Under the pieces are notes generated by a model. It did no database searches, was not told where the DNA came from, and saw only the letters and a list, made by a program, of their open reading frames with translations. From Bugula neritina (lineage: Eukaryota; Bryozoa; Gymnolaemata; Cheilostomatida; Bugulidae): a stretch of DNA of 24,314 nucleotides. This document shows, piece by piece, positions 1 through 10,900 of the stretch. The stretch is taken from the NCBI GenBank assembly GCA_964035545.1, contig CAXIUT010000066.1, forward strand, positions 1 through 24,314, given 5' to 3'. Made by a program: the position numbers and the translations under genes. Each line of letters opens with the position of its first letter. The first letter of the stretch is position 1.

Positions 1-75
1 CCCAACCCCAACCCCAACCCCAACCCCAACCCCAACCCCAACCCCAACCCCAACCCCAACCCCAACCCCAACCCC
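1..75. repeat. Left telomere, (CCCCAA)n
   Basis: About 12.5 uninterrupted copies of CCCCAA begin at the first base and stop at CCCCTACATT. The C-rich strand reads 5' to 3' inwards, as expected for the left end of a linear macronuclear chromosome. The repeat is the oligohymenophorean type. No C3A3 variants occur, unlike the mixed repeats of Paramecium. Confidence 0.97.
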
Positions 76-392
76 TACATTAAATATCATAATGGATCAA
101 TTTAATCACAAATTGATGACTATGACTATAATAATGTTAAATATTTATTAATTTTTTTACTAATCAGGAATCTAAGTTTCTTGTTTTAGAGAGATTTGAT
201 GATTAATTAAAATAATAAATAGATATCTTGAATAATATTCAACAAATCACCGATGCTACGTAGCTGATCCAACAGTTAATTGTGGAATTAGAGAAGATCA
301 TCGTAAATTTAAGATTCCCTGACACCTATGCCCAACCTTAATGTTGTGCCTAGTCAAGAGGCGATTCATATCCAGATTAAATATCATAATGA
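76..392 (+). pseudogene. Telomere-truncated 5'-less gene fragment
   Basis: An open frame runs straight out of the telomere with no ATG: YIKYHNGSIESQ, then an acidic stretch. A 32-nt GT-AG intron at 136-167 leads into FLVLERFDDELKEE and a helical region, ending at TGA 390-392. Codon use with TAA/TAG = Glu looks coding. The 80-210 part has a diverged copy at 374-500, so this appears to be the 3' part of a repeated gene cut off where the telomere was added. Its 3' end overlaps the start of the next ORF in another frame, so only one can be right over 328-392. Function unknown. Confidence 0.35.
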
Positions 393-1545
393 ATTAGATC
401 AATCATTCCTCAATGATTATTTTATTTTTTAGTATTTTGTGAAGTTCTTTCAAGGCCTAAGGACTCTGAGTTTGTGTTTTTAGATACATTTGATAACTTA
501 CCTTTTTGAAAGCTGGGATGTTTTTGCTGATTGGCAAAGTTAAAAAAGGTTTCAAGTAAAGACCTATTGTCTTATTTAGCCTTCCAACTGTTTCCTCTTT
601 TTTGAGATAATCCATATATTTTTAAAAGTCAACAGTATATTCATCTTTTTCTTCATAGCATTTCAATATCTAAATAAATATAAACTTACGAATAGTTAGA
701 GTTAATTTTCAGAAAGTTCAGCAAAATCAATATTGAGTAAATTAATTTTGTTTTAAATGAAGAATAAGTTGAGCACAAGATCTGATAAGTTATATTTCAA
801 GCTGGAGATAACTGAATTAATGATTAGTTACTCATAATTGCCATTTATATTTTTTAATGTAAGGACCTTAGTTTTTGAAATGACTCAGAAGATTGTTAGA
901 AATAGCATTAATTTTCATTTTTAGGCTGTTTTTTTTGAGAATATAAGTTCCAATATGATAAGTATAACTCCAGGTAATAGACATAAGTTTTAGGATTTAA
1001 GAAATAGTTTAATTAAAAGCAAATCTTTTCTTAATACTCCAAAATGCTGTCTTTAGATATTTCTCCTCCTATATCTGGAAATCCAAATCCCTACATTTTA
1101 GTGGCTATCATTAAGGCAGCTAAGGCAATAAGTTGAAGATCTTCTTGCTTTGGATTGGGTGTCTTTTGGAAAAAGAGGTCTAAAAAGTAACTTGTCTTGG
1201 CAAACACTTCTCTTGTATAGTTGCATTTGGATGATTAAGAAAGGAGATATTTCATTATTTTCTTTTATTAAAAGAAAAGTACATATCGTTGAATTGGAGA
1301 GATCTTACTCTGAATTATCTTTTTGTAGTCAAGATGATAGGGTCCTTTCGGTAGTTATGGGTCAAGTATGGGAACATTCTGATGTAATTTTTTTTTTTCA
1401 AAAAAGTTGTGTTGGGTCAGAGTGGAGTTTAAAACTTGATTGGGAAGAGTTTCAGGGTTATGCTATTCTTGATAGGTAATGGAATTTCTACGAACTTCGC
1501 AATGTAGCATCTCAAATCAAATAATTATAGCAAGAATAGTGTTGA
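328..1545 (+). CDS. Subtelomeric protein of unknown function (405 aa)
   Basis: This frame has no TGA from 268 to the stop at 1543-1545. The first ATG is at 328 (MPNLNVVPSQEA). The product is Phe/Leu/Ile-rich, with Ser/Lys stretches around residues 115-170 and a better-composed C-terminal part (LDWVSFGKRGLK onwards, from about residue 275). I recognise no domain. Its early part (IKYHNELDQSF) resembles the fragment at the telomere. A 23-nt GT-AG intron at 431-453 would match the intron of that fragment, but using it meets TGA soon after. So either the intron is absent or the gene is partly decayed. Exact exon structure is uncertain. Confidence 0.45.
374..500 (+). repeat. Diverged copy of telomere-adjacent sequence 80-210
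   Basis: Both copies share TTAAATATCATAATG at their start and, about 90 nt on, AA(G)TTT..TTAGA.A.ATTTGAT. The spacing is nearly the same, and a GT-AG intron-like segment sits at the same place. The similarity fades after about 500. Confidence 0.6.
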
Positions 1546-1989
1546 TTATGGCGCATGTTATCAATCAAACAAAAAGGGTATAAACAAAAGTTGATATTAT
1601 ATGATAAATAATCGAAAATATGTAGAATTTAAAAGTTAGACTTGTCTGTGTTATTATTTGAATCTGAGGTCAGTTTAAGTATTACACAAAAATGATTTGA
1701 ATTTGAGAAATAACGTAAATGTACATATTAAACAAATTATCTAAGACTTAAAGAAAGCCTTTTTTAAGTCTTAGTTAAGCATAATATCATCATTAAGACT
1801 TTTTGTACTTTAACTCAGATAAGGATAACAAATTCTACCATAATATATCAGATCATATTAATCAAAGAGTTTTAAATTTGATAAAATCAGCAAATACGAA
1901 ATGAATTAATCTATACTAAAAAATTTATATTTTTACTTTATCTGATATTAAATATGCTTCAATATGAATAATATTATATATAAGAGGAG
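1546..1989. other. Intergenic region, no gene seen
   Basis: 444 bp of AT-rich sequence between two plus-strand genes. TGA is frequent in all plus frames and no coherent protein emerges on either strand. The only structure found is the perfect hairpin at 1741-1774. Confidence 0.6.
1741..1774. repeat. Perfect 12-bp inverted repeat with 10-nt loop
   Basis: CTAAGACTTAAA at 1741-1752 is the exact reverse complement of TTTAAGTCTTAG at 1763-1774, with GAAAGCCTTT between. It lies in the 444-bp spacer about 200 bp after the stop of the upstream gene. It could be a structured RNA element, a 3'-end signal or a protein site; nothing in the sequence decides. Confidence 0.75.
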
Positions 1990-2363
1990 ATGCATCAAAA
2001 CCTATAGTTTCCTTTGAATCTTTAAGCCTACCAGGAAAGAGAACCGGCTGAAGAACAGAGAATTAGATTTCAAAACTATTTTCCAGCCTCCTAATATCTA
2101 CGCTCTGAGAGTGAACTGGTACCAATCTCAACTCATTGTTCATAGATTTAGAAAAACTATAAGAGTAAGATGGAGGAGTTCAATGTCGAATCTTTATACG
2201 AATCTGGCAAGATAAATATATATCCAAAGAAAAATACAGTAGACTTGAAGAATCATTTGAGCAAGAAGATGCAAAAGGTGGAAAAGAAGACATAGAAGGC
2301 GATGATTCAGATCGCAATAGGTTTATTGAAGAAGAAGTAGATGTAGGGTAAATGAATAAATGA
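1990..2363 (+). CDS. Small acidic hypothetical protein (112 aa, one intron)
   Basis: Starts at ATG 1990 (MHQNLEFPLNLEAYQ) and is read to 2110. A 35-nt GT-AG intron (2111-2145) restores the frame for ENLEKLEEEDGG, QDKYISKEKYSRLEES and an acidic tail FIEEEVDVGE, ending at TGA 2361-2363. The two exons sum to 339 nt, a multiple of three. Exon 2 shows the typical codon bias here (GAA, GAT, AGA). A 27-nt intron from 2119 would keep the first frame but gives a poorer tail. The stop lies 16 bp from the stop of the convergent RCC1 gene. No family recognised. Confidence 0.5.
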
Positions 2364-2379
2364 TAATGATAGCATATAA

Positions 2380-4575
2380 TCAATTATCTTCCATCATTTA
2401 GTATAATTTAGTTGATGATTTTGCTATTCTGACTTTACTATTTTATATCCTGGAGATGATGAAGTTCATTTTGATGTCAGATTCGTCAGTATTTTGTTGT
2501 TTATTTGACTATTTAAGGACATTATTTGACTATCTAAGTACATTTCTATTTGATTATTTGAGTATTTGATTATTTTGATATTATTTGAATATATTTTAAG
2601 GCTATTTAGAAGGAACTTAATTGATTTGATTTTGACTTCTATAGGTTTTAATTTATGATTCTAGATATTTAATTTTATCTTTGTATTGTAATCTTTAAAG
2701 ATTGAGTTGATTTTAATAATTATTGATTTTATTCATGAAGTAATCTTTTTATTTATGATAATCTTGTTTGAGGTTGTTATACATTTAATTAAAAACTTAG
2801 TTATTATTGGTTTGATTTTATTTTTGATTCACTAGATTATTAATATGTTTTTATAGTTATTAAATATGTAATTAATATTATTTTTATCTTCTTTGATATT
2901 GTTCCATCATATTATCTCTAGCTGTTAGTGTCTTTTAATGTTATTATATTGCATCTTAAAGTAATTTTATCTTATCTGTTATATCATCTATTACATTATT
3001 CTTTATTTATATTACTTTTTATAACTTCAATATATCTTATTGCATTACTTGATTATTAAATTGTAATTTATTATTTTACTATTACAATGCTTTTATTTGT
3101 TATTTTTATATATTTTTAGTACTTAATTTTGAATTACTTTAGTTATTTACTTTTTTAGGAATAAGTTATTTCTTCTTTTTTAGATTTGATGGAGATAGAT
3201 TGCTCAGATGTTCAAGATAGGGTGATTTACTTCTTTTTATTGGTGATTTGTTGTTAGAATGGTTGTGAAGAGGAGATTTAGATCTGTTATTTGCTTTTTA
3301 TTTGCTTTTTAATGTTATTCTTTATGTGCTTTTATTTTTTTTATGGCTTATTTAGTGCAGTTGATATGTTCCTGATCGACAAGAGTTAGTTTATTTCTTT
3401 TGTTGCTCTGATTTCTTTAATTTTAGTGATGAATATTCTTTACTTAATTTTTATTCTTTATGAGGTTTTTAGAATGGAAGTTGAATATGACTTATTTATT
3501 TTTTTATGTGTAAATTGTTATTTTTTTGTCGATATTCTATTGAATTAAAAGATTGTAGCTTATTTTTAGATGATTTTTTGTTATTTCTTGATGCTTGAAT
3601 AGTACATACTGTATAATTTTATCCAATATAAATATGATTAATAATTTGATTATCCATAGTTATGAGTGGAAAGGGTTTATTTCTTGGTTAATAATCACTG
3701 ATTCCAAGTTCTCCATATGCATTTTTACCCCATATCCAAGCCTATCCTGACTAGGTAACAGCAAATCCATTATCTAGGCTAAGTTGAACAGATTTGAAAG
3801 GTTGTGACAATTTAGCAAATTATGTAAATTGATCATATGTTTAATTGTTATATTTGCCTTAAATATACAATCTTTTATTTTAGCTAATACCAACAAAATA
3901 ATCTGAGGCAGCAATTTATATAAATTTGATTTTAGTATCAACTTAGAAAGTAAGAGTAGGTTTATTTTTTTAACTCATATATAATTGACCATTATCTCTG
4001 AGAAAATAATTGTGATTGACTCCAGGTGCAATATCAATGATATTTTTACCATTTAGTTGGTTTATTAGTATAGGATCTGAATATGTTTTTGTTTAATACC
4101 ACTAGTTTCTTTTAAGATGATAAATCGAGTGAGTTGTAGTGATGAATATGTCGTTGTAGTTCATGTAGACGTTGATAGAGGGTTCTAGTATGTTTATTTT
4201 GGAGGGAGTTAGCTCTCCATTGACTATTTTTTATGAATTGAATTCCATGATGAAGGCTTATCCTTGTGAATTTATTATTACTATCATGTTGTCAGTAGTT
4301 GCTATATCGAGGACTGATTGGAAGGTGTTTATTTGGTAGATTGCGCTTTGGTAGTAGCATAGTAGAGGATTTGAAGGTTTAGGTAGGATGAGGATATAAT
4401 CGTGTCCTGGTGCACATTTGTGGATGGGCTGGTTGATGGGTATTTTTTGAGGGAGAGAATATGTTTTTTTATGGTTTTGTCGGAAGAGTCGATTGTTGTT
4501 ACCTTTGTTATTTATTAAGTACTTCCCCAGACGAACATTATCGTTAAATTTAAAATTATAAACCATATACTGCAT
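2380..4575 (-). CDS. RCC1-repeat protein with C-terminal coiled coil (731 aa)
   Basis: Single exon from ATG at 4575, with an in-frame TGA two codons upstream, to TGA at 2380-2382. The N-terminal 300 or so residues form degenerate RCC1 blades. The clearest is around residues 273-292: AVTESGEAWIWGKNAYGELG, the classic tail of one repeat and start of the next. Other repeat-like units (FVGISENKRLYI, NYFLRDNGQLYM) precede it. After a Lys/Ser-rich linker comes a long Glu/Lys/Gln/Asn coiled coil (roughly residues 480-650), such as EELEKHINNLVNQK. RCC1 propellers act as exchange factors or protein-binding platforms; the exact role is not predictable. TAA/TAG as Glu makes the coiled coil regular. It shares a 66-bp divergent gap with the myotubularin gene. 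Confidence 0.85.
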
Positions 4576-4641
4576 ATTATATCAAGTTAATTAAATTAAG
4601 GTTCATTGTTAATACTTAATATTGATTTCTATAATAATAAA
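4576..4641. promoter_or_regulatory. 66-bp bidirectional 5' region
   Basis: The whole space between the start codons of the divergent RCC1 and myotubularin genes. It is about 85% A+T, with ATATTATATCAAG and ATAATAATAAA near the starts. Both promoters and both 5' leaders must fit in or overlap it. No specific element is recognised. Confidence 0.5.
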
Positions 4642-6544
4642 ATGAAGTAAGGGTTTTTTCAAAACATAAAAAACTTTTTCTAAAAAATAAATTCTCCTTC
4701 CAAGCCTTATGAAGATTAATCCCCTACATCAATCGATCCTAAAGTATATTTAAAAGCATTTAGATCATTAATTTCAATGTAACTTAACAAAAAAGTCCTC
4801 AGAAAGAGATCAACCAAGAAAACAATGAATTAAAGTACATAGATATAAAAGTAGTTAAGGTGATTTAGGTTTATTAATGGATTGGAGTTAGTTAGGTATA
4901 AGTAGTATGAATGTGGTTAGTGGCTAAATACCTGTTTTGGTTGATAGCAGGTATGTATAGACTAAAAATGCTTATGGTCATTTTTGTCGTTGTGTCCTCA
5001 TATTGACTGAATATCAACTTTTAATTAAGATAGCTGATGGGGTGATTCGGTTTTCATTGGGTAAGATTTAGAAAATGAGTAGACAAGTTAATTCCTAGAA
5101 AGATACTCAGATGATGATTAATTTGAAAGATGGGAGGGTTTTTAAGTTGATCGTTGGGAGTTAGATTTTGAGTAGAAATATATACTAAAAGATATAGACT
5201 TTTGTAAATGTTAAAAGTAAAAATCAATTCTTTGCTTTTAAATACTACTAACATAATAAATAACTGGAGAATCAGTACAAAGGATGGCAATTGTATGATA
5301 TGAGGGCATAGTACAAAAGAATGGGATTGAATTTGATGCCGCATACTTAGGATAAAATATCATAATATTGGGGATTATTCAAGTAGGTTGACAATTCTGG
5401 TGGTAAAATATGTCAAACCTATGCAAGCAAGATAGTAGTTCCTTCGAGAATGCCTTATGATAGTATAGTTAGATGTGCTAAATTCAGATGTAGATATCGT
5501 TTACCAGCTCTATCATATGCTTATCAATACAGAAAAGGTTAGTTTTCAGGTTTATATCGATCTAGTCAGAGCAAAGTAGGAGTGAGTAATAATAGATCTT
5601 CTGATGATTAGTTGTTATTGAAGTTGATTGGCAATCCTAAAATCGATCCTAAAACTTATAATAATGATACTTCTAGTCATATGTAGGTTAACTGTGTGAT
5701 ATATGATGCTCGTAACAAGATGGCTGCATTCGGTAACAAAGTAGTAGGTAAAGGGTATTAATCTGAATAATACTATTTGAATTGTAAGGTATAATTTTTG
5801 AATATTCCTAATATCCATGCTGTTAGGTAGTCTTTTAACAAGACTTTGAAGGCGGTTCATGGAGATGAGTTAAAATTTTATTCAGCATTGTCTGAATCTG
5901 AATGGTATGATTTTATATTTTTGATTATTGAAGGTGCAAGTAGAATTGTTTAATCTTTGATGGAGGGAAAAAATGTTTTAGTGCATTGTAGTGATGGATG
6001 GGATCGGACATCTCAGTTGTGTTCTTTGACTGGGATATTACTTGATCCTTATTATAGAACTATGGCTGGGTTTCAAGTGTTGGTGGAGAAAGATTGGATG
6101 CGTTTTGGATATCAATTTGCTGTGAGGATGGGTCAGGGAGTGAATAACTCTGATCAATAGGGTAAATCTCAAGTATTTTTGCAATTTTTGGATTGTGTTA
6201 GTCAGTTGCTTCATCAATTTCCTCATGATTTTTAATTTAATTATAGATATCTTCAGGAACTGGAGTAGTTATCACATAGTCTTCTTTTTGGTAACTTTTT
6301 ATGTAATTCTGAATTATAGATGAAAAATAATAATATATAGACTAAGACTGTATCGTTATGGAGTTATTTTATGAAGAATAAATAGAAATATATTAATCCT
6401 TATTACTTTAAGACTAATTTAATTTTGTATCCTTGTAGTTCTGGTAAAAATTTTCGTTTTTGGAAATAATATTTTTTACAGTATGTAGATGGTTTTTAAG
6501 ATATCTATAATATCCAGCCTTGCAAGTTTAATTAGTAATTATGA
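4642..6544 (+). CDS. Myotubularin-family phosphoinositide 3-phosphatase (625 aa)
   Basis: Exon 1 (4642-4834), a 25-nt GT-AG intron (4835-4859) and exon 2 (4860-6544) give 625 codons plus TGA. Residues about 65-200 look like a PH-GRAM domain. The phosphatase domain follows, with the motifs [58 protein letters not shown] and the active site [12 protein letters not shown], with nucleophile Cys441 and Arg447. [22 protein letters not shown] and TVSLWSYF follow in family order. All CX5R residues of active myotubularins are present, so it should remove the 3-phosphate from PI3P or PI(3,5)P2 on endosomal membranes. TAA/TAG codons fall on conserved Glu positions (5609, 5759, 5828, 6233). No C-terminal coiled coil or FYVE is seen. 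Confidence 0.95.
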
Positions 6545-6742
6545 ATTAAAATAGATGTACTTTGGACGTTATGTACTAGAGACTTAAAAAATAGAAAAAT
6601 AAAATGTAGAAACAAGAAGACAAATACAAAGATACAAAAGCTAAATAAAATAGTTGATGCTGATAATTTTTATTCATTATCTATGTTTTTATTGATTTTA
6701 ATTATTTTTAGAGATTTTCCGCTTAGTATTATTATTATATTA

Positions 6743-9700
6743 ATGAGTGTGAAGGAAGAAGAGTTTCCTTTCGAGGAATTTATCGAAGCTTTGCAATAAG
6801 GTGGATCTTTAAAGAAATCTCTCAAAAATATACTATCAGCAGTCATTGAAAAGAATATGTAAAGTTAATAATATAAAGATATTGGACCTACTCAGCCGTA
6901 TCAACCATTATAGAAATATTAAAAACAAAAGATTAAGAACCAATTATTAAATGTCGATCAATGGAAGCTGCTACTATTCTATTTTAAACTTGTGAGTATC
7001 CGGTTTTTGTTTTTGTTTAAGTTTATTTGCTTCCCATTTTATTGGAAGTTTCAAACTATAAGGGCAGGAAATCATAGGAGCTAATATCATATTATTTTCA
7101 ACAAACTCAAAGAAGTGAAGATTCTCCTTAAATGAAACAAATCAGTCTATAATTTGTTGAAAGATGTCATTAGCTTATATTCTACGCTGCTAAAATTAAA
7201 CCTTTTAGAACTGTTTAAACAGAAGAACTTCAACAAGAATCTCTATTCTTTAAAAATGCTAGATTACTAAAATAAAGAGGAACAGAAGAACCTAAAAAAT
7301 ATACTTGGTGTAGCTAAACCAAATAAAAAGAATATAGAAAGCGTTATCTTTCTAATTTAAAAAAGTTTAATTAGTAATCAGATTAATGGACCTAATTTTT
7401 ACTAGTTAACTTGTTAGAATAAATTCAAACTGGAAAGAAATAACTATTATAGCTAAGATTACTTTTACCCTATGGATAAAGTTTTATGACATCAGCTATT
7501 ATTAATTTTTGTTAGGAAGAACTTTTAGATATTTCTTAATCTCTTGATTTGAAAAAGAAATATCTGGGTATTTTGAATTAGTTAGTTAGAAATGGGGATA
7601 TCTAAGCTATAATAATGGTTAAAAATAGTTAGATTGTACCAACTATTGTGTCTCATATCAGTAAATTTCCTGGACAGCAAGGAGTTAATGTCGGATAGGG
7701 TATTTTTCCTTAAGTTAAGGCAACTAAGCAAGTAAAAAAATAGTTTTATTGTGACTTTTTAAGATGTCTTTAAAACTGGGCTACCTCTCTACCTGAAGAT
7801 TACGATTCAGATGATTTCAATATTAAGAGTATCTATGAACATTTAAAAATTGCTAAAAAGTTTAAGTTTCCTTAAAATCTTTTAATAAATAGGTATAAGA
7901 AGGAAATTTTGTAAAATATTTAAAAGAATAAGGAGAGAAATGATCGTTTGCTTTAAATTTTAGAGAACATGTAAGAAAGTAAGCAGCAATCAATAAGTAA
8001 GCCAGCTGTATCTAAAATGAGTAATGTTTTACAGAAGACAACTTTACTAGCACCAGCTCAACTATAGATCAAGCTTGAAGATATCAAAAAAAGTCTTAAA
8101 TAAATAGTAATAAATCAATAAAAAGCAGAAGCTAATGAAAAAGCATTGCGTCAATTCAAAGATAATTGGATAACATATTTATAGTCTCTTGATTTTGATG
8201 GAACTGACTAGGAACATCTTGAGTAATTGATAGGAAATGGTTAGAAATGTGTCTAACAGATTCAATTGATAGTTCCTATTTATGCAAATTTATCTAAAGG
8301 AAAAATTAATTATAGATAATTCAAAGAAAGGGTTTGTGATTCATTAGAGTTTCACAATGATGTGAGTCAAACTAATATGAGTATGGATAAATCTAAATCA
8401 ATCAAAGTGAGTAAAATAGCTTTAAGTAAGATGGGTAAAAGTAAAGTAGCATCCAAAATGGGTAATTCTTATTTATAGAAAATAAAAGCTAAGAGTAAGA
8501 TAGGAGATAAGACTAGAATGAATATGAGTAAAGCTATGGATCGAAGTAAGGTAATGGAAATAAGCAATATGTTGGAAAGAAGTAAATGCATGGATAGAAG
8601 TAAACATAATATGGGAGATACTAGTATGAAGAAAGGTTACTAAAAGACATTAGATTATCAAAAAATATAGAGTGCTAAATAGTTAGAATCAGAAAATATA
8701 GATGAATCTATTACAAAAAATTATAAAATATAAGAAAGATAAACAATAACAAACTTAAAACAGCATTTTTAGACTCCTAAAACTAAAAATATTGTTATTG
8801 AAGATGTAATTACATCAAAAAAACATCAAATCCATTCTAGTAAAGATATTTATGAAGATTAAGATGAAAAAATTATTAGAATTGCTGATTATTAAGTAGA
8901 ACCTTATGAATAAAAAAAGCCATCAACAACTCCAAAATTATCTAGTAGTAGAGATAAAAGTCATAATTCTGGTTCAAAAATATTGGGTAGAAGAAATAAT
9001 AGTAGACTTGATAAATCAGGTGATAGTAAAATAAGTATAGGAAGAAGAAGTATCAGTGGTAAGAAGATAAAATAAACATCTTTATTGAAAAAAAGTCAAA
9101 TATAACAAAATAAAACTCAAAAAATAAGTTAAAGTTCACAATCAATAGAGAATAAAATTAAATAAAATGAGACAATTGCCCTTAAGAGTGGTATTAAAAA
9201 TGAAGTTTCGATAAAAAAGAGTTAAAAATAAGAATAATACGATAAATTTAATGTAGAAGCGGGAGAAATATCAAGTATTCATTCTAATTCTAATATCAGA
9301 GTAGTTCATCATTCTTCAGAAAAAAATCTTAACTTAACTAATCAAATTAGCGATCTTAATCATTCTAAATAGGCTTTCAAAGGAAAATAAATCAAATAAA
9401 TAAAATAAACGAAATAAAAGAAATAAATAAAATAAGTTGTTTAATATGTGACCCAAGATTTTCAAGTAGCTCCTCTTGTTGGAGATTATTATCAAGAATC
9501 TCACAAAAAAGATAAACATGTTAAACAATAATTTTCCAAAAAAAGATTAGATGATTCAAGATCAAAAGAAAAACCTGAAGAAGGGCCAAATTTTCGAAAC
9601 ATTTTTATGAAAAAGACTGAACAGATCGAGAAAAGACATTTTAATTAAGTTAAAAAGAGATAAACTTCAGAGAATCATTATATTGTAAAAAAATAACCTT

Positions 9701-10833
9701 AGAGATAATCAAGATACACTGCTAATGGACTTTAGGCAGCAGCTAGAGAGGGATTTGTAAGCCCAACGAGTCGTAATTCTTTTAAGAATACTGATAATGG
9801 TCAGGTTTCATCAAGTAAACTAACAGATGTCAAGTACTTATAATAAAAAAAGAATAAAGAGATTCTGGCTTTACATTCTAAAATAAAATAACTTGAAAAA
9901 GAATCATTATCAATGAAAATGAAATTAGCCCATAAGGATAATGAAATTCGATCATTTAAAAGTAAAAGTGGATCAAATAATGGTTCAGAGAGAGGATTTG
10001 CTCATTTCACAACTGCAAGTAATAGTAATTTCTAAAAAAGTTCTCTTAGAAGTAGTTCAGCAAGCAGAAAAGGTGAAATGACTCAATTTCAGAGAGAAGT
10101 TTAAAGTGGTTATAAGCAATATCTGGAAAGAATCAAAGGAAATACTTTTAGAAAAAGTTTACTGAAGTTGAAGTGTTTGGTACATAGAACTGACTAGATT
10201 TAAATAGGTTGTTTATCTCAGCGTTGTGAGTAGATGCTTGAATCAACTCTCTATGTCACACCACATAGATTCGATATGATAGATTTTTCAATTTCAGTGA
10301 TCCATGATCATCGATTGAAGATAAAAGTCTCTCCATAGAATGTTAAAGTTATTCCTGCTATGAAACAGCAAAAGATTCATTTGATGATCTAAGTGGATAA
10401 AATACCTTTTTGTGTTCCATAGTTCTAGATTAATTATAAAGCTGATTCCTAGTACTGTTCTAACTATAGTCGTTTAACTTTACCTTTGGCTTTTAATAAA
10501 TTTTGTATTATTCGTCCTTTAAAAGTATAATCTAAAAATGATCGACATATTGATTATGTGAAGACAGATAGTTTTAAAATAAACATGAAGGTAATTAGAC
10601 TAGATAAATTATCAGATGCATTTCCTAATTTTGTATGTTTACCTGCAATAAAAGGTCGCTAGTATTCAATTTTAGGAGCTACTTGTTAATTTGGTTCTTC
10701 TTGTTTTAATTTGATGGTTAATATAAGTGAAAAGATGTCATGGATTGAAGGGTATTTACTGAAGGGGGATTCCAAAGTAATGAATTTTTTAATATGCACT
10801 TTAAAGGAAATAATCGATGGTTCTAAAAAATGA
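6743..10833 (+). CDS. Adaptor-like protein with alpha-adaptin-type appendage (1356 aa)
   Basis: Exon 1 is 6743-6858; a 20-nt intron GTAAAGTTAATAATATAAAG (6859-6878) joins a 3.9-kb exon 2 to TGA 10831-10833. The first 400 residues are helical. About residues 328-368 (FLRCLENWATSLP, IYEHLKIAKKFKFPE) resemble the end of a VHS domain, followed by helices that could be GAT-like. Residues about 490-1100 are a Ser/Lys/Asn-rich, presumably disordered hinge, with M-D-R-S-K-like repeats and a KEIKEIKETKEK stretch. The last 250 residues match the two-lobed alpha-adaptin appendage: PEFEINY, LTLPLAFNKF, DAFPNFVCLP and a final FGSSCFNLMVNIS strand. Such appendages recruit endocytic accessory proteins. Trunk HEAT repeats are absent, so this is not ordinary AP-2 alpha. 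Appendage call good; VHS/GAT call tentative. Confidence 0.75.
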
Positions 10834-10900
10834 TAACTATTTATGCTGATTTTATTTTATCTGATGATTATTTTACTATTAATAGTTAAGTAATTTATTT

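Noticed and set aside
2180-2383. Ser-rich minus-strand ORF
   Set aside because: Antisense shadow of the Glu/Asp-rich exon 2 of the 1990-2363 gene.
2400-3400. Apparently gene-free low-GC stretch
   Set aside because: It is the coiled-coil part of the RCC1 gene on the minus strand, hidden by TAA/TAG codons.
6850-7140. In-frame TGA at about 7131 as the end of a short gene, or TGA read as Trp
   Set aside because: The frame starting at 6743 changes at a 20-nt intron (6859-6878). In the spliced frame there is no TGA until 10831.
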